Numbered from the stretch's first letter, positions 44,903-56,833 are shown. The stretch: 64,000 bases of DNA from Cryphonectria parasitica EP155 (GCF_011745365.1 NW_024468911.1:4024759-4088758); one strand, 5' to 3'. Notes: generated by a model from the sequence alone, not told the origin. Numbers and translations: made by a program.

Positions 44903-46023
44903 GGTGGTGAGGCGTATTGTTGTCGAAAGCTGTCGCACGTGTGGCTTGCCTGTCAAAAAGATGGTGTCTCACACGTGCGGTGATACCATAGTGGTCGTCT
45001 CTCAGTAAGCTGCGATCTGATTTGAAGACAATCGCAGACTGTTGTGTCTGGCTAGAGAATGGTTGGCGTCATCGTCTAATGCGATGAGATATGACAATGT
45101 GGTGTTTGAGGGAAAGGAGGAGGTGTAGGAGAAAGGCCAGCCCGCTGGAGGAGGCGTGAGCTGATGGAAAAGCCAGGAAAGAATGATCCGAGCACTTTGG
45201 TCTTCAGATCGGGGGCATTTTCTGGGGAAGGAAGGGACGGGTGGACACGGCAAGAGGCGCGCCAGACATGTGAAAGCTTGAGGGGTTCCACTAGAGCTCA
45301 CACTATTGGCCAATTTTGGGCTCTTGGAGAGCCATGCATTGACCCTTTGGCTTCTGTAGCGGCTTTGCTGTAGCACCGACCCCGCCGTAATTAGCTGCCT
45401 TTTTTGCCACAAGTACTGCAACCTCTTCGTGTAGGCATGACGTTGTGTTAGCAGAACCATCTATATATATTCTTGGGGGTCTATAGAGCGAAGAGAAACC
45501 AAGGAGATGAAAGAGAGGGCAGAAGAAGGGGGAGAAGAGAAGAGTATTAAAAATCACAAAGAAAAAGGGAGAAAAGGGCAGAGCAAAAAGCCATCATCAC
45601 TCTGTCACCTCTGACAACAGTTCTTGCATTGAAAGTGCTGGTATTTATCAGCCCGTCTTAGGCCCTGCGTAGCATCTGACATACTTGTAGCGTTTCTTCT
45701 CACACTGACTATCTACGAGGAGCAAAAATTACGTCCTGCATACATCTTGTCTTGTAGCGGTGAATAAGGCACCATTGATGCTCCTGCGTCTTGAGACATG
45801 GTACTCTGCTTGGATCGTGGCAGGCGTGACGTCAAATTGGGCCCTCGGATTTCCGCAAATGCGGACAGACTTCCAACTCAATCGCGCTTGCGCGACCCGT
45901 GCCTTCCATTGAAGAATATATGACAATTTAGGGCTGACACAGCATTTAGTGCACCGCATCACCTTCTCAAAAAGCTTCTTAGCAACGACATCAGGTACTG
46001 GAGCCACTCTGACACCAATCAAC
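44903..46023. other. divergent intergenic region, no gene seen
   Basis: 1.1 kb between divergent starts. A purine-rich stretch on plus (about 45480-45600) is pyrimidine-rich on the minus strand and may belong to the leader of the two-TM gene. Frames of up to 152 codons on minus have no features. Confidence 0.5.
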
Positions 46024-47253
46024 ATGGCATCAGTGGAGGAGCCCTTCCCATGGGATCTGGGCATATACGACGCCCACTGCCACCCCACAGACACTATGGC
46101 CACAATCTCCAGCATAGCAGAAACTATGCAGGCTCGCACCCTGACCGTCATGGCCACCCGCTCCCAGGACCAGGAACTGGTCGCTCAGCTCGCTGGACAA
46201 TACGGCGTCAGGAGCCCCGAGGCCCTCGCCTCGAGCTCTCCCCAGCTGGAAAGAGTCATACCTGCCTTTGGCTGGCACCCCTGGTTTTCCCACCAGATCT
46301 ACGACGACCTCACTTCATCCTCGGCCGATAAGGATGCGTCCAATATCCCGTCCCCAGATGATTCAGAAGCTGTCAAATGGAGACACTACAATGCCGTGCT
46401 CGTTCCCTCGCCTGAGAGCAAGGACGACGAGGGGTTCATCAACGACCTCCCTACCCCGTACCCGCTCTCAGCCCTGCTTTCACGCATGCGTACACACCTG
46501 GAGCAGCACCCTCTTGCCCTCGTCGGCGAGATTGGACTGGACAAGGCCTTCCGCCTGCCAAGCCATGGCCCGGCGCGGGACGACGGCATGACGCCCGGCC
46601 GAAGGAACGGCCAGAGCTTGTCGCCATACCGGGTCAGCATGGCCCACCAGATCCTCATCTTCAAAGCGCAGCTCCACCTGGCCGGCGAGCTGGGAAGGGC
46701 CGTCAGCGTGCACGGCGTACAGGCGCCGGGGCCGTTGTACGAGACATTGCGGTCGACCTGGAAGGGCCACGAGAAGAGGGTCGTGTCGAGGCGAGAGCGC
46801 AAGAAAATTGCCGAGGGCGTAAACGAGGACTTCTCGTCTTCCTCCTCGGGCGAAGAGGAGGAAGACGCTGTGCGGCCGAGAGTGCGGAGGAGGAAACCAA
46901 AACCATTTCCGCCGCGTATCTGTCTCCACTCGTTCAGCAGCGGCGTTCAGACTCTAAGGCAGTATGTCGAAGACAGGAGTATCCCGGCCAAGATTTTCTT
47001 CTCGTTTAGCCACCTGGTCAACTACTCAACCGGCGCACACGAGCACGCCAGGAAGAAGCACATCGCGGACGACGTCGTTCGGGCGTGTCCCGACGACCGC
47101 ATACTTCTAGAGAGCGATCTGCACACCGCTGGGACCGAAATGGACAGCATGCTGGAGCAGATCTACAGGTCAGCCTGCGCTGCCAAAGGCTGGGATCTGC
47201 GAGACGGCGCTGAGCGGGTAAAAAGGAACTACGAGGAGTTCATCATCGGATGA
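46024..47253 (+). CDS. TatD-family metal-dependent hydrolase, Scn1-like
   Basis: Single exon, 409 aa; the ATG at 46024 was chosen because LGIYDAHCHPTD begins the TatD fold right after it. Metal-site motifs are visible in order: DAHCHPTD near residue 15, PAFGWHPWF, the central Glu in LVGEIGLD, SVHGVQAPG, CLHSFSSG and RILLESDLH. This is the pattern of the amidohydrolase-like TatD/Ycf family. In fission yeast the closest relative, Scn1, was found through interaction with the APC/C subunit Cut9; nuclease activity is known for other members. An insertion of about 45 residues with a Ser/Glu run then basic Arg/Lys (SSSSSGEEEEDAVRPRVRRRKPK) interrupts the barrel and is probably an exposed loop. Substrate unknown. 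Confidence 0.9.
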   Translation: MASVEEPFPWDLGIYDAHCHPTDTMATISSIAETMQARTLTVMATRSQDQELVAQLAGQYGVRSPEALASSSPQLERVIPAFGWHPWFSHQIYDDLTSSSADKDASNIPSPDDSEAVKWRHYNAVLVPSPESKDDEGFINDLPTPYPLSALLSRMRTHLEQHPLALVGEIGLDKAFRLPSHGPARDDGMTPGRRNGQSLSPYRVSMAHQILIFKAQLHLAGELGRAVSVHGVQAPGPLYETLRSTWKGHEKRVVSRRERKKIAEGVNEDFSSSSSGEEEEDAVRPRVRRRKPKPFPPRICLHSFSSGVQTLRQYVEDRSIPAKIFFSFSHLVNYSTGAHEHARKKHIADDVVRACPDDRILLESDLHTAGTEMDSMLEQIYRSACAAKGWDLRDGAERVKRNYEEFIIG

Positions 47254-47710
47254 TAAGATCACACGAACCCTAGCGGATCCGATGTGTGGCTCTACACGGC
47301 AGGATACACAATCAACTCATGTCTCCTTGATCGTCAAATGTCTCGCCCAAGACCACCGGTACATCTGAGCATCTACACACGTCTCACACGACTGGAATCA
47401 AGACGTGTAATGAGTTATGAAAAAGAAAGAGAAGAAAAAAAACGCACCGAACCATCGTCCTCCTTCAATTTTCCAGGACGCATATTTATTAAATTCCGGA
47501 TCCATAACTAAGTGTTTGTCTCAACTCCGATGCCATGCAAATTTGAGCGCCATTCAGCCACTTGGGCTGTCACCTTCAATATGAGCTGTAACCCTATGTA
47601 TGCTACCGCCCAGAACGCCTGGATGATACGAAAAACAAAAGAGGAACAAAACTGCCACGGAAACCTCGAGACCTTATACGAGGACCGCCTGCCTAGTAGC
47701 TGCGCCCTCG
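47254..47710. other. convergent 3' region, no gene seen
   Basis: Separates the stops of the TatD-like and CAX genes. Only short, featureless frames. Confidence 0.5.
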
Positions 47711-49149
47711 CTACTCGCTCGTGCTCTCGCCAGGGGTCGGATTAAAGAAGGCGGCAGCAGCGACGATGATATACACAATCACGCAGAGTGCGCCCTCGAG
47801 GTAGTTGCTCTTCTGGTCCCGCAGGAAGTTGCCGACGGTGAGGATGGCGAGGATGAGCACCGTCATGTTGAAGGTGTCAAAGTCCAGGCCCATCTCCTTG
47901 TCCAGGCCCCAGCCGGCGATAACAACCAGGGGGCCGTTGAAAAGGGCGGTCTGCAGGGTCGCGCCCAGGACGTGCGACAACGCAAAGTTCATCTGGTTGT
48001 CCCAGGCCTCGTCGACAGCGGTGAGGTGCTCGGCGGCCTTCTCAACGAGGGGCACGAGGATGAGACCCATAAAGGAGTCGGAAACGCCGTGGTTCTCCAC
48101 GATATAAGGGATCTGCTGGACCAAGGCGATGGCAATGACAGTGACCAGAGCGATAGACACAATGAGAGCGATGATGCACTCGGAGAGTGTGAGCTTGTCC
48201 TTGAGGGCATCCTTGTGGCGGTCATGGTCGCGCTCCTCGTCGAACTCGAAGATGGCCTCGTAGATGCCGTGGTGCGTCCGGCCCATAAACCACACGTAGA
48301 CGAAGTAGGCGACCATCAGCGCGATGGCCGTCACCCGTGAGATGGAGAGGACGCGTTCGTTGAACAAGACCTCGTCCGCAATGGTGCCCGACAATGCATT
48401 CGCAAAGACGGTAGGCACGGCAAGACCGAAGCCGGCGGTCAGCAGGAGGCCTGTACCGGCCTCGCTGACGGCCTCGTTGAAGTGAGACTCGTCGCGGCGC
48501 ATACCCGAGACGAAGAAGCAGAGGCCGAGGCAGAGCAGCATGTTGGCGAGGATGGATCCGAGGATGGCAGCCTTGATAACATTCTCTTGGTAGTCATTCT
48601 GTTTCAAGAGCACAAGGAAGAGGATGATCTCCACGACGGAACCGAAGCTATTTTCCAGGGTGTCAGCATCAGTCATGGCGGACGGGCGACTCGATGAGAA
48701 AAGCATGATGTGGGACAAGGGGGGGGGGGGGGTTCCTACGTAGTCTCGATGAGCACGCCAAGGACGTGAGGCATCTTGCGGCCAAACTCCTGCCCAGCGA
48801 AGCCGATGAGATTGGCACACGGCACCATGGCGATGTAAGCCAGGATGAAGATGACCAGATGGTTGTCGGTGGCATAGCGCACGGCTATGGCGGCGGGAAC
48901 GAAGGGCCAGAGGATGTTGACGGCGGCAGAGGCCTTGCACGATGACCTGGCGCAGACTTGAATGAACTGCACAGGCGAGAAGCCGCGCCGACCGCTCTCG
49001 CCAGCGGCCTTGATGTGCGGCGTGATGGTCGAGTTGCCCATCCCGTCGTCATGCTGGTGGACTACTGGCGCTCTCTCCTGCTCATGCTGGGGAAGCACCG
49101 CCCCTCCACCGGCGGAGGATGCCGTGCTGTCCTTCTCGGTAGTCGCCAT
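47711..49149 (-). CDS. variant Ca2+/H+ exchanger (CAX family)
   Basis: Two exons, 49149-48740 and 48647-47711 (intron GTAGGA..ATAG with a G/C homopolymer inside), give 448 aa. The cytosolic N-terminus (about 60 residues) is followed by about eleven membrane segments with an acidic loop (FEFDEERDHDRHKD) in the middle. The fold is that of vacuolar CAX exchangers: repeat 1 VLIETTFGSVVEIILF and AAILGSILANMLLCLGLCF, repeat 2 SFMGLILVPLVEKAAEHLTAV and HVLGATLQTALFNGPL. In ordinary Vcx1-type proteins these repeats read GNAVE and GNAAEH. Here the Gly-Asn pairs are GS and EK, while the catalytic glutamates are kept. It may transport another ion or have altered affinity. Location is presumably the vacuole or another endomembrane. 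Confidence 0.9.
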
Positions 49150-51775
49150 TCTTTCCGGTGCTTCAGGCTTGCCGCGTGCGTTATTGCGTGATGCCTTTCC
49201 TCCCTGGTCGTATGCGCGCTCGTGTGGGTGATCTCCAGGAAGCGAGGTGAACCGAACACACGAGCCGTATAGAGTCTGTTTGGGTGGTTGAGGAGCAGGG
49301 CGCAGAGACTGTCGTTAGGGTGAAAAATTGAAGATATCTGTATATATATATATGTATGTGTGTATGTATATATATATATACACACACACTCGTGATGTAC
49401 GACGCAAGGCGAGTCACTCAAGGTTTGAGCCTTTCGTCAGTCACAATGAAATGCAAATGAGACCTACTCATCCAGTTGGAGAGAAGGGAGAAAAGAAAGC
49501 GACGAGAGTGTGATTAGTCCTTAGGAACAAGACAGTATCTCAGGTCTCATAAACAACGCAAGCAGAATTAAAGACCAGAAAAGGGAGGGACCGGAGCAAT
49601 AGAAGAGGAAGAAACCAACGAAAGAGGAAGGAAAAAACTAAACTTGTGCCAGTGCCATCGTCTGGCACCTGCCAATTCCCCCATCATATTGGTTCCACAG
49701 CCAAGCCCAGCTTGACCAGTTGTCGTGCCATGGCCTCGCGGTGGCCGCGTCTCCTATTTTCTGTTCCCCCTTGGGGTCAGCTCAGCTAATGGTCATCGCC
49801 AAGGCGAGTCTATTCCTGCTGGCGGTGGGTCAGTACGAATCTTTGGATGCTGGCGAGCCTTGGCGGCTGTTTCAGTTGGCCAGACGCCTCTGGAAGGGCA
49901 GGGGTTTCAGGAGGGGGGTGGGCGAAATTATAATAGGGTCCCGCTATACAGTAAGACGCTTCACCCCCCCCGGGGGCTCCAGAACACCCCGACCTCACCG
50001 CCCTAAACCTGCTGCTGGAATCTTTTCAGGGTTACCTGGGGCGTCGGAGTTGGGGCTTACATGCCACGGGTTTTAGGGGGGGTGAGTCCAAATACCTGCC
50101 AACTGCTGAGTTGGCAGTGCAGCGGTCATTGCGTCAGCCCAGACAATGCCCCCCCCCCCCCCCAAAAAAAAACCCAGACACTCATACAACGTATAAGAGT
50201 AGTCATTATACCCATCCATCAAAATTCCCGGTACATTTTGTACTAATACGACGAGAAGACTTTTGATGGATCTCTAGCCGCGAGCTAAAAGGGCCAAGAA
50301 ACTTCGGTGCCCGCCCGCTCTTAGGATCATAGACAAAGCGAGACAAGCATTAGCCAAGGTTGACAATCAAAGAGAGGCTACTACTGTAGTATTTTGAATG
50401 ATCATTGGACACGGGGACGGCTTAAGGATGAAGGTGGTGGCCCCCCTGTTGGACGTTGTTGGAAAGTGCTTATGAGTGAGACCCAACGAGCATTCTTGAA
50501 CTTTGAGACCAGGGTGACGAGCGTCCTCGAGACATTCATTGTTTCTTTCTCTTTCCTTTGAATTAGAACTCTTGAAGAATGGAAAGAAAGAAGAAAATGA
50601 AAACATTTCATTACTTGGCTTAATATATGAGAGCATAGAGTTAAAATTGATGCGATCATTCCCGGTCGGAAGTTGTATGACAGCGAGGATGATGGATGAC
50701 TTTTTTGAGTTGGTTTTGAGAAGCTGTCTCTTGACTGCTGGCTTAGAATAGTACTATAATTAACTTCACTAGCCAATACCAGCTTGCTGAGCCTCATCGT
50801 GGTCGAAGGCACAGCAGAGTCATCCTGCGACTCACTGCGCTTTCCAACAGTGTGAAACAAGCTGACTGGACTGTGAGCATAGTCTACCTCGATATCGTGA
50901 TGGATGATTAATGCTGTGAATTGTAGTGAGGTAGATATTATGAGTATATTGACTTCATTAAGATAGATGCCTCCATCTACTCAATTAATTCTGACATTCG
51001 ATAAGGCTGCCAGAGTAGATCCAATACCAGCGACTGGGTGATAATGCGTGTGACCAACTGACACTGTCTATATACAAGCGCCTGTACGTCCACACCGGTA
51101 GTTGTCGAACCTCTTTGACCCAGAAGTCAATCCCACCAAGGGGGCAGGAAATGAGAAAAAAAAAATAAGGAAACGGGGGGTGGGGGGGTCCACAACAGTT
51201 TCTCTTTTTTTTTTTTTTGGATTCTCGAAAATTGTAATTCTTTGCAGTGTTCGGGGCAGCAATTCCAATTTTGTGAATGCGCTCAGACATGACCGTCGCA
51301 GAAGAAAGGCAAAATGAAGGGCAGAATTAAGAACATGCCTGGGAATGAGGGAAAGAAGAAATGGAGGAGGCATGCGTCACCTTGAGGTTTGCTTGTACGC
51401 TGATATGCTCTTTCCCAACAAAAGGCTTGCTCATGCCTTTTGGTAACGCGAAATGTTATTTGCGTCGGCAATTCTCCTTCACATGCATTACAGGGCAGGA
51501 ACCGCGCTGCTGAACAACAAGAAACAACATCAACAGACACTATGACTTGGAGCCTGAACATTCAATGTGGTATTGTCGCCTGCGTCACTGGTCAGTCTGC
51601 GCTGCTGAACAATATACATAAAAGTTAAGAGAGCCTCTCCGATGCTTTCACCAACGAACACTGCTCTCTCCCATACGCTCAATCAACTCTGTCCCACGTT
51701 GAACTTCTCCTCTACTTGCTATTGTCAATTCTTCAGCCAAAGGAAAGAAAGAAAAAAGGAAATACAAAACTCAGC
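49150..51775. other. 2.6-kb intergenic region with microsatellites and a hairpin
   Basis: No supported gene. It holds a TA/TG/CA microsatellite (about 49338-49391, in the leader side of the CAX gene), a 9-bp-stem hairpin (50096-50117), C15-A9 (50149-50172) and a T12 run near 51207-51219. A TATA-like ACATAAAAG (about 51614-51622) and a pyrimidine-rich leader precede the 51776 gene. Confidence 0.5.
50096..50117. repeat. perfect hairpin, 9-bp stem and 4-nt loop
   Basis: CTGCCAACT (50096-50104), loop GCTG, AGTTGGCAG (50109-50117). No gene ends close by, so it is not an obvious processing signal. It is followed within 35 nt by C15 and A9 runs. Confidence 0.7.
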
Positions 51776-52468
51776 ATGGCTACATCGTCTGCAACCAAGC
51801 CCACCGTTCTCTTCATGTCGCGGACCAACGACATCCAAGGCCTCGAAAAACTCAAGGAAAAAGCCACGGTCAAGTATGCACAGTTCAACGAATCGGGAGA
51901 CGCAGCCGAAGTCATCGAGAAACACTCGTCCGCCCGAGCCATATGGATCATCACGCCGGCCATCGCACAGCCCCGCCACCACCCAGCCGCCAACTTCCTC
52001 TCCAGAAAAGTCGTCGAGTACGTCCGGAACGGCGGCACCGTCGTGCTTGACCGCATCTTCAACTACATCACGCCCAGCGACTTCAACGATTGGATGCGGG
52101 ACACGTGGGATCTGCCCTGGCGGTTTGGGTGCCACGCAACGACGGTCGCGATCATCGAGCGCCCGGCCACGGGGCGAGACGCCAGCGGCAAGGGCTGGCA
52201 GCAGGGGCTGATGCCTGTGTACAAGTCTCAATTTGTGTGCCTCAAGAATGTGGAGCTGAAGGATGCGTGGTACGTGGTCCCGCGGGGCGCCACAGACGCG
52301 TCGGCGAGCCAAAAGCCCTCCGGCCTGCCCTGGGATATAGGCGGGCAGGCGCCGATTGCATTCACCAAGATTGGGGCGGGGTATTTGGGATGGATTGGTG
52401 ATGTGGATAATTCAGAGAATGCTGTTTCGGTGGTCTTGGCGATGATGGGTCTGCAGGGCGACAAGTAA
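51776..52468 (+). CDS. 230-aa protein of unknown function, possible GATase1-like fold
   Basis: Single exon. The ATG at 51776 (context CAGCATGG) was preferred to an in-frame start 20 codons upstream that would add a Lys-rich stretch from the leader. The protein starts with a beta-strand (KPTVLFMSR) and has alternating alpha/beta character. Blocks such as ARAIWIITPAIAQPRHH, EYVRNGGTVVLDRIFN and QAPIAFTKIGAGYLGWIGDVDNSE recall class I glutamine-amidotransferase-like (ThuA/DJ-1 type) folds seen in fungal proteins. I see no conserved Cys nucleophile elbow, so an amidotransferase activity is not claimed. No signal peptide or membrane segment. The assignment of the fold is a guess from pattern; the gene itself looks real. 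Confidence 0.8.
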   Translation: MATSSATKPTVLFMSRTNDIQGLEKLKEKATVKYAQFNESGDAAEVIEKHSSARAIWIITPAIAQPRHHPAANFLSRKVVEYVRNGGTVVLDRIFNYITPSDFNDWMRDTWDLPWRFGCHATTVAIIERPATGRDASGKGWQQGLMPVYKSQFVCLKNVELKDAWYVVPRGATDASASQKPSGLPWDIGGQAPIAFTKIGAGYLGWIGDVDNSENAVSVVLAMMGLQGDK

Positions 52469-54013
52469 AGGGGAAAGGAAGAACAGGGAGGAAGAGGAGG
52501 AAGAGCATGGTTTTGGAGAAGAGATGGCTAGACGCATAAATACCCCATTTTTTCTTTTCTTTTTTCCTTTCTTTCCTTCCCTACCGCAGGTTATGGTCTT
52601 GGCTCGTAAGAGCAAAAGGAGCAGACCGGATACAGACTTTCTCAACCACATTAAGGACCTGTGCAACGACGTTTATGACTCGATTGCCTTGCTAATGGTA
52701 ATAATGGGTTTCTCCACCACTGGGTAGTTGCCTCTTGACGGGTTGCTATACTTACCATCTACGCTGACAGATGAGGAAACTGAGAAAATAAGCACATCCT
52801 AGCTCCACCAGCAGCAGCCATCGCGAGAATTCAGGGCGCCAGCTGACTTTGAGGGGCCCGATGGTCACTTGCATCCGTCTGCGCTGCATCTTGGCCTGGA
52901 GCACAATCACCTCGTTTGCTGAAGGGAATGACACATCTCCAAACGGCACCAGAACACCTAGGAACGCACACAACCAACTTTCCCGATCCTGGGCGCCAGC
53001 TCGTACTTTCCAGCCTCTGCGCTCCGCAGCAGAGAATTAACCACCCTCGGGTATGGGTCGGAAGCACGCGTCGTACGTACGCTGCTGTATGAACCCGCGC
53101 TGCTGTATGAACCCGCGCGGCTGCCCAGCTTCATGGCCCCACGTCCGCGACACGATCGTAAAGGAAGACCACCCCTTGTTCGAGCAGCATCGCTTTTCGT
53201 CACCTTGTCCCTTTCTTCCGATCTCTGGGCCGTGCATTCCTATAATTTTTTTCTTGCATGGAATTATCTGAAGAGTGCCGTCACGTCCTCGAGCAGGGGA
53301 CGAGTTCTCATACGCCGTATTAGGAGGAGGCAGAGTAGCAGGTGGTTTTTTCTCTCTCTCTTTTAAACGAGTTGGAAGAAAATAAAATAAAAAAAGGATG
53401 AAGAAGATTCAAGAGCAACATAGAGCAGTAGCGGTGAGTGGTATGGCATCCTGCAGCCCTATACGAAACCAGATGTATTCCTTGAAGAGGTGACGTTGAG
53501 AGACCCTTGCGTGGAGGCTGCGGGGTCTAAACCTAGGCGAGCTGGCATCGATCCGAACCGCTGGAGGGGTTGGTGGGGACCTTTGACAGGGGGGTTTTTT
53601 GGGGGGTAGCTTCGTTAGGCCCCTGGTAGGGCCATGCTGTAATACTGCACTTGTTGGCAGGGATGGAAGCCACTTCCAGGAGAGAAGCTGATGACAGCTG
53701 AAAAAGATGGACCGACCCCCGAGGTTGGCGCCGGCTGACCCGCTCTACCCACCTTGGCCACTCGTTAGGCTGACGGGCACAGCTGCTGAAGGTTCCCCTG
53801 GATTGGTTTTTGTCTCGTTCATTTCATAACTTTGGTGGTAGAAACGGCCAAAAGCAACAGACTGGGAGTTGCAGGTTTTTGTGTTCATTGTGTTGTCTCC
53901 TGGTTGTGTTGTCCTGCTGCAGCTCTCTTTTACTCGTCCATGTCGGTCGAAAGAAGCCTCATTCCTTAGAAAGAAGAAGCTTCGACATAGAGACCTACAA
54001 TTTCTTATCAACC
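52469..54013. other. 1.5-kb intergenic region, no gene seen
   Basis: Includes a perfect 18-bp tandem duplication (53081-53116), G6-T6-G6 runs near 53590-53606, and the promoter of the ZIP gene. Frames of up to 81 codons have no features. Confidence 0.5.
53081..53116. repeat. 18-bp direct tandem duplication
   Basis: GCTGCTGTATGAACCCGC occurs twice head to tail (53081-53098, 53099-53116), preceded by the palindrome CGTACGTACG. It looks like a recent slippage or repair event. Confidence 0.85.
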
Positions 54014-55400
54014 ATGCCTCTCCTACGCGTCAACTGGCCCAGGTTGTCCCTGGGCATTGTAATCTGCCTGGCTATTGCTTTTGTCCAAGCTGAGGTTATC
54101 CGCATTGACAAGCCGAACGAGACCTTCAGCTCAGGCGTCCTCAGCCTCGAGGAGCTTGACGATAAGCTTCAGGTACAATGACTTCCTCGACACGCATCAT
54201 TGCCTTTAATTTGTATCTTATACTGACAGCTCTACCAACCCTCAGGAATGCTCCATCGTCAAATCTCTCACTGCCCAGAAACTCACCCGCCTCGCCGGCA
54301 CCCCATCCCACATCAACCGGCTCTTCGCCATCCTCTTCCCCAGCGCCTCCCCCGCCGTCAACGCGCTCCTGGCCACCCTCTACATCTCCGGCCCGCCCAA
54401 CTTCCTCCTCGCCCTCTGCCCGCCCAACATCGACCCTGCGTCTTTGTCCGTCATGGTCGCTTTCGCCGTGGGCGGTCTGATGGGCGACACGCTGTTCCAC
54501 CTGCTGCCCGAGATCTTCCTGGGCGAGGACGACCCGGAGAGGGCCAGGCTGGTGCTCGTCGAGCCCAACAGGAACCTGCTGCTCGGCGTCGCCATCCTGG
54601 TGGGCTTCATGACCTTTGTGGCCATGGACAAAGGTCTCCGCATCGCGACGGGCGGTGAGGGGGGTGGACACGACCACGGTAGCCATGCGCACAGCCACGC
54701 GCACCATGACAAGGACGGCGCCACGTCCACTGCCGTGGATGGTGGTGCTGCTGCTGCTAACGGCGTCAAGTCTCGCAAGAAGACGGCCAACGGCGTCACA
54801 GCCGCAGCAGAGAAGGAGGAGGAGGTAACCACCACCAGCAACAGCAACAACAGCGTCAAGCTAGGTGGCGTCCTCAACATGATCGCCGACTTCACGCACA
54901 ACATCACAGACGGCCTGGCCATGTCCGCCTCCTTCTACGCCTCTCCCACCGTCGGCGCCACCACCACCATGGCCGTCTTCTTCCACGAGATCCCCCACGA
55001 GGTCGGCGACTTTGCCCTGCTCATCCAGTCCGGCTTCTCCAAGCGCGCCGCCATGGGCGCGCAGTTCGTCACCGCCCTCGGCGCTCTGCTGGGCACCCTC
55101 ATTGGTATTGCTGTGCAGGAGTTTGGTGGTGGTGGTGGTGGTGGTGGTGGTGGCAGCGGTGGCGACGGCTCGGCGCTGCTGCCCATGGACGGGGGCATCT
55201 GGGGCACCAGCTTGACCTATGGCGATCTCCTCTTGCCCTTCACCGCCGGCACCTTCCTCTACGTCGGCACGGTGGCTGTGATTCCTGAGCTGCTCGAGAC
55301 GGGCAAGAACAAGAGGGAGGAGCTGCTGAAGACGCTCAGCCAGTTTGCCGCTATCGCGCTGGGTGCTGGCATCATGCTCTGGATCTCGTGGAGTGATTAA
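54014..55400 (+). CDS. ZIP zinc transporter, Yke4/SLC39A7 type
   Basis: Two exons, 54014-54172 and 54246-55400 (73-nt intron, GTACAA..CTCAG), give 437 aa. An N-terminal signal sequence (LSLGIVICLAIAFVQA) is followed by the luminal domain. The ZIP core begins with SVMVAFAVGGLMGDTLFHLLPEIF. The metal-binding TM4/TM5 motifs are DFTHNITDGLAMSASF and FHEIPHEVGDFALLIQSGF. Between TM3 and TM4 lies a His-rich loop (GGGHDHGSHAHSHAHHDK). Yke4-type ZIPs move zinc across the ER or Golgi membrane toward the cytosol and help zinc balance in the secretory pathway. A run of nine glycines after VQEFGG is encoded by a GGT repeat. All His/Asp/Glu ligands seen in the family are kept. Confidence 0.94.
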
Positions 55401-56040
55401 TTGTGATGACCGAGAACATAGACGATGACGGAGAGAAATAGATATTCATATTCTTGATGTCTAGACTTGAGGTATTTTGTTCCTTTTCCATTTCATTTTC
55501 AGATCAAATTGTCAGACCGTTGTAGATCCCTGGCTCACATGATGCACGCTATGCAATGGGTTTATCAATTTAATACAAGGGAGTCAGCACAATGTCTCCA
55601 CCCAAAGGATTATGCTGCCTAAATTGTGCCTCTACATTAAACGAGACTCAGCCTATTATATGAACTCTACCTCATGCCTCATGTCTGGTCTAGATCGGTA
55701 TCAAGAACCATAAACTGATCCGTCAGCAACAATGTCGCCAAATGACTACACATTATTTCCCATCTACTGCACCGCAGATGTGCCCACCAGTGTATGTAAT
55801 CGTCTTTACTGTATGAATACATACATTTCAACCGTTCCCCAAAATGCAAGCTGAATTACTCAACATATGCATGTGGTACTCAGATCATAGACAAACTCCT
55901 AAGTGAAGCCCAAACCGCCAGTGAGAACATTGCCCCAGGGACACAGCCCTCCCTGGCAGTCATGACAACAGCAACAACCTTGCCGCCAGACACCGCCACG
56001 CACCCCACCCACGGAACCTTTCACCTCGCCGTACGCCGGC
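55401..56040. other. intergenic, no gene seen
   Basis: 3' UTR of the ZIP gene and upstream part of the 119-aa frame. No strong promoter motif was seen. Confidence 0.5.
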
Positions 56041-56400
56041 ATGGCCCCGCAAGATCTGATCCAGATCTTCACAGCACAGCTTAGTGGGGCGGCCACCACC
56101 CATTACAACAAGACCTACTTCGCCATCCTGGATGAGCGGACCCTTCAGGACGAGAGCGCCCTCCTGGTGGCGCTGAAGAAGGACGATGGAGCAAACGGGT
56201 TCGAGACGGTCAGAGTGACCTTTGAGCAGGTCCAGAAGCTCCTGATCGCTTGGGATGTGGCGTGCGGGAGCGTTGAGGAGGTGCAGGCCATCGCACAGAC
56301 GCAACCGGGAGGTGTTTATGGGAGGACTCCTTCTCCTGCCAGCCCACCTGTTCTCGAGGGTCGTCCGGCACCGAGGAAAAGATTGGGTGGAGGGATATGA
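56041..56400 (+). CDS. hypothetical 119-aa protein
   Basis: Single open frame from the ATG at 56041 (GGCATGG context). An in-frame TGA about 80 nt upstream limits any extension unless there is an unseen 5' exon. The first ~85 residues look like a compact helical and strand mix (QDLIQIFTAQLSGAATTHYNKTYFAILDERTLQDESALLVAL, then VTFEQVQKLLIAWDVACGSVEEV). The tail is Pro/Gly-rich and disordered. No known family is recognised. Codon use is GC-rich at third positions like the neighbouring real genes, which supports it. The longer opposite-strand frame (55960-56679) has low-complexity ends and is less likely. Confidence 0.6.
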   Translation: MAPQDLIQIFTAQLSGAATTHYNKTYFAILDERTLQDESALLVALKKDDGANGFETVRVTFEQVQKLLIAWDVACGSVEEVQAIAQTQPGGVYGRTPSPASPPVLEGRPAPRKRLGGGI

Positions 56401-56833
56401 ATTATAATTAGTGAGGCAACATCGAGTGTTTGCATCCTGGTTAGTTCTATGTGTTGAGCAAGGAAGGAAGTGTAGCATACAGGCAGACCTAAATCGCAGT
56501 CCAGATTCAGTATAGAGATGTAAGGCTATGAGCTTGAGGCTTTTTCTCTCCCAAAAAAAAAAAATAAATAAAAATAAAAATAAAGAAAAGACACTTAAGA
56601 AATAAAAGACGGGAATTGCTATGCACATATAAGCTTCGCTGCGACATTCCTTCCTGAGGCACAATCTAAGGAAAGCCATATTGTAAAAGAAAACATATGG
56701 CCGGATATAGCGACTAGGTAGATGAGATACTGGTTAGGGAATAAGGAAAACAAAATAAGTCAAGATAACAGTGAAACTGTGACACGGCATATTAGTAGAT
56801 GAGTACTGAAACCCATCTGGGCACCTCTGCTCT
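56401..56833. other. convergent 3' region with A-rich tract
   Basis: Between the 119-aa frame and the end of the NACHT-ankyrin gene. An A/T-rich run of AAATAAATAAAAATA type lies at about 56553-56590. No gene seen. Confidence 0.5.

Noticed and set aside
55960..56679. 239-codon minus frame opposite the 119-aa gene
   Set aside because: Begins with a membrane-like low-complexity run from the A/T-rich tract, and its middle is the antisense of the better plus-strand frame.
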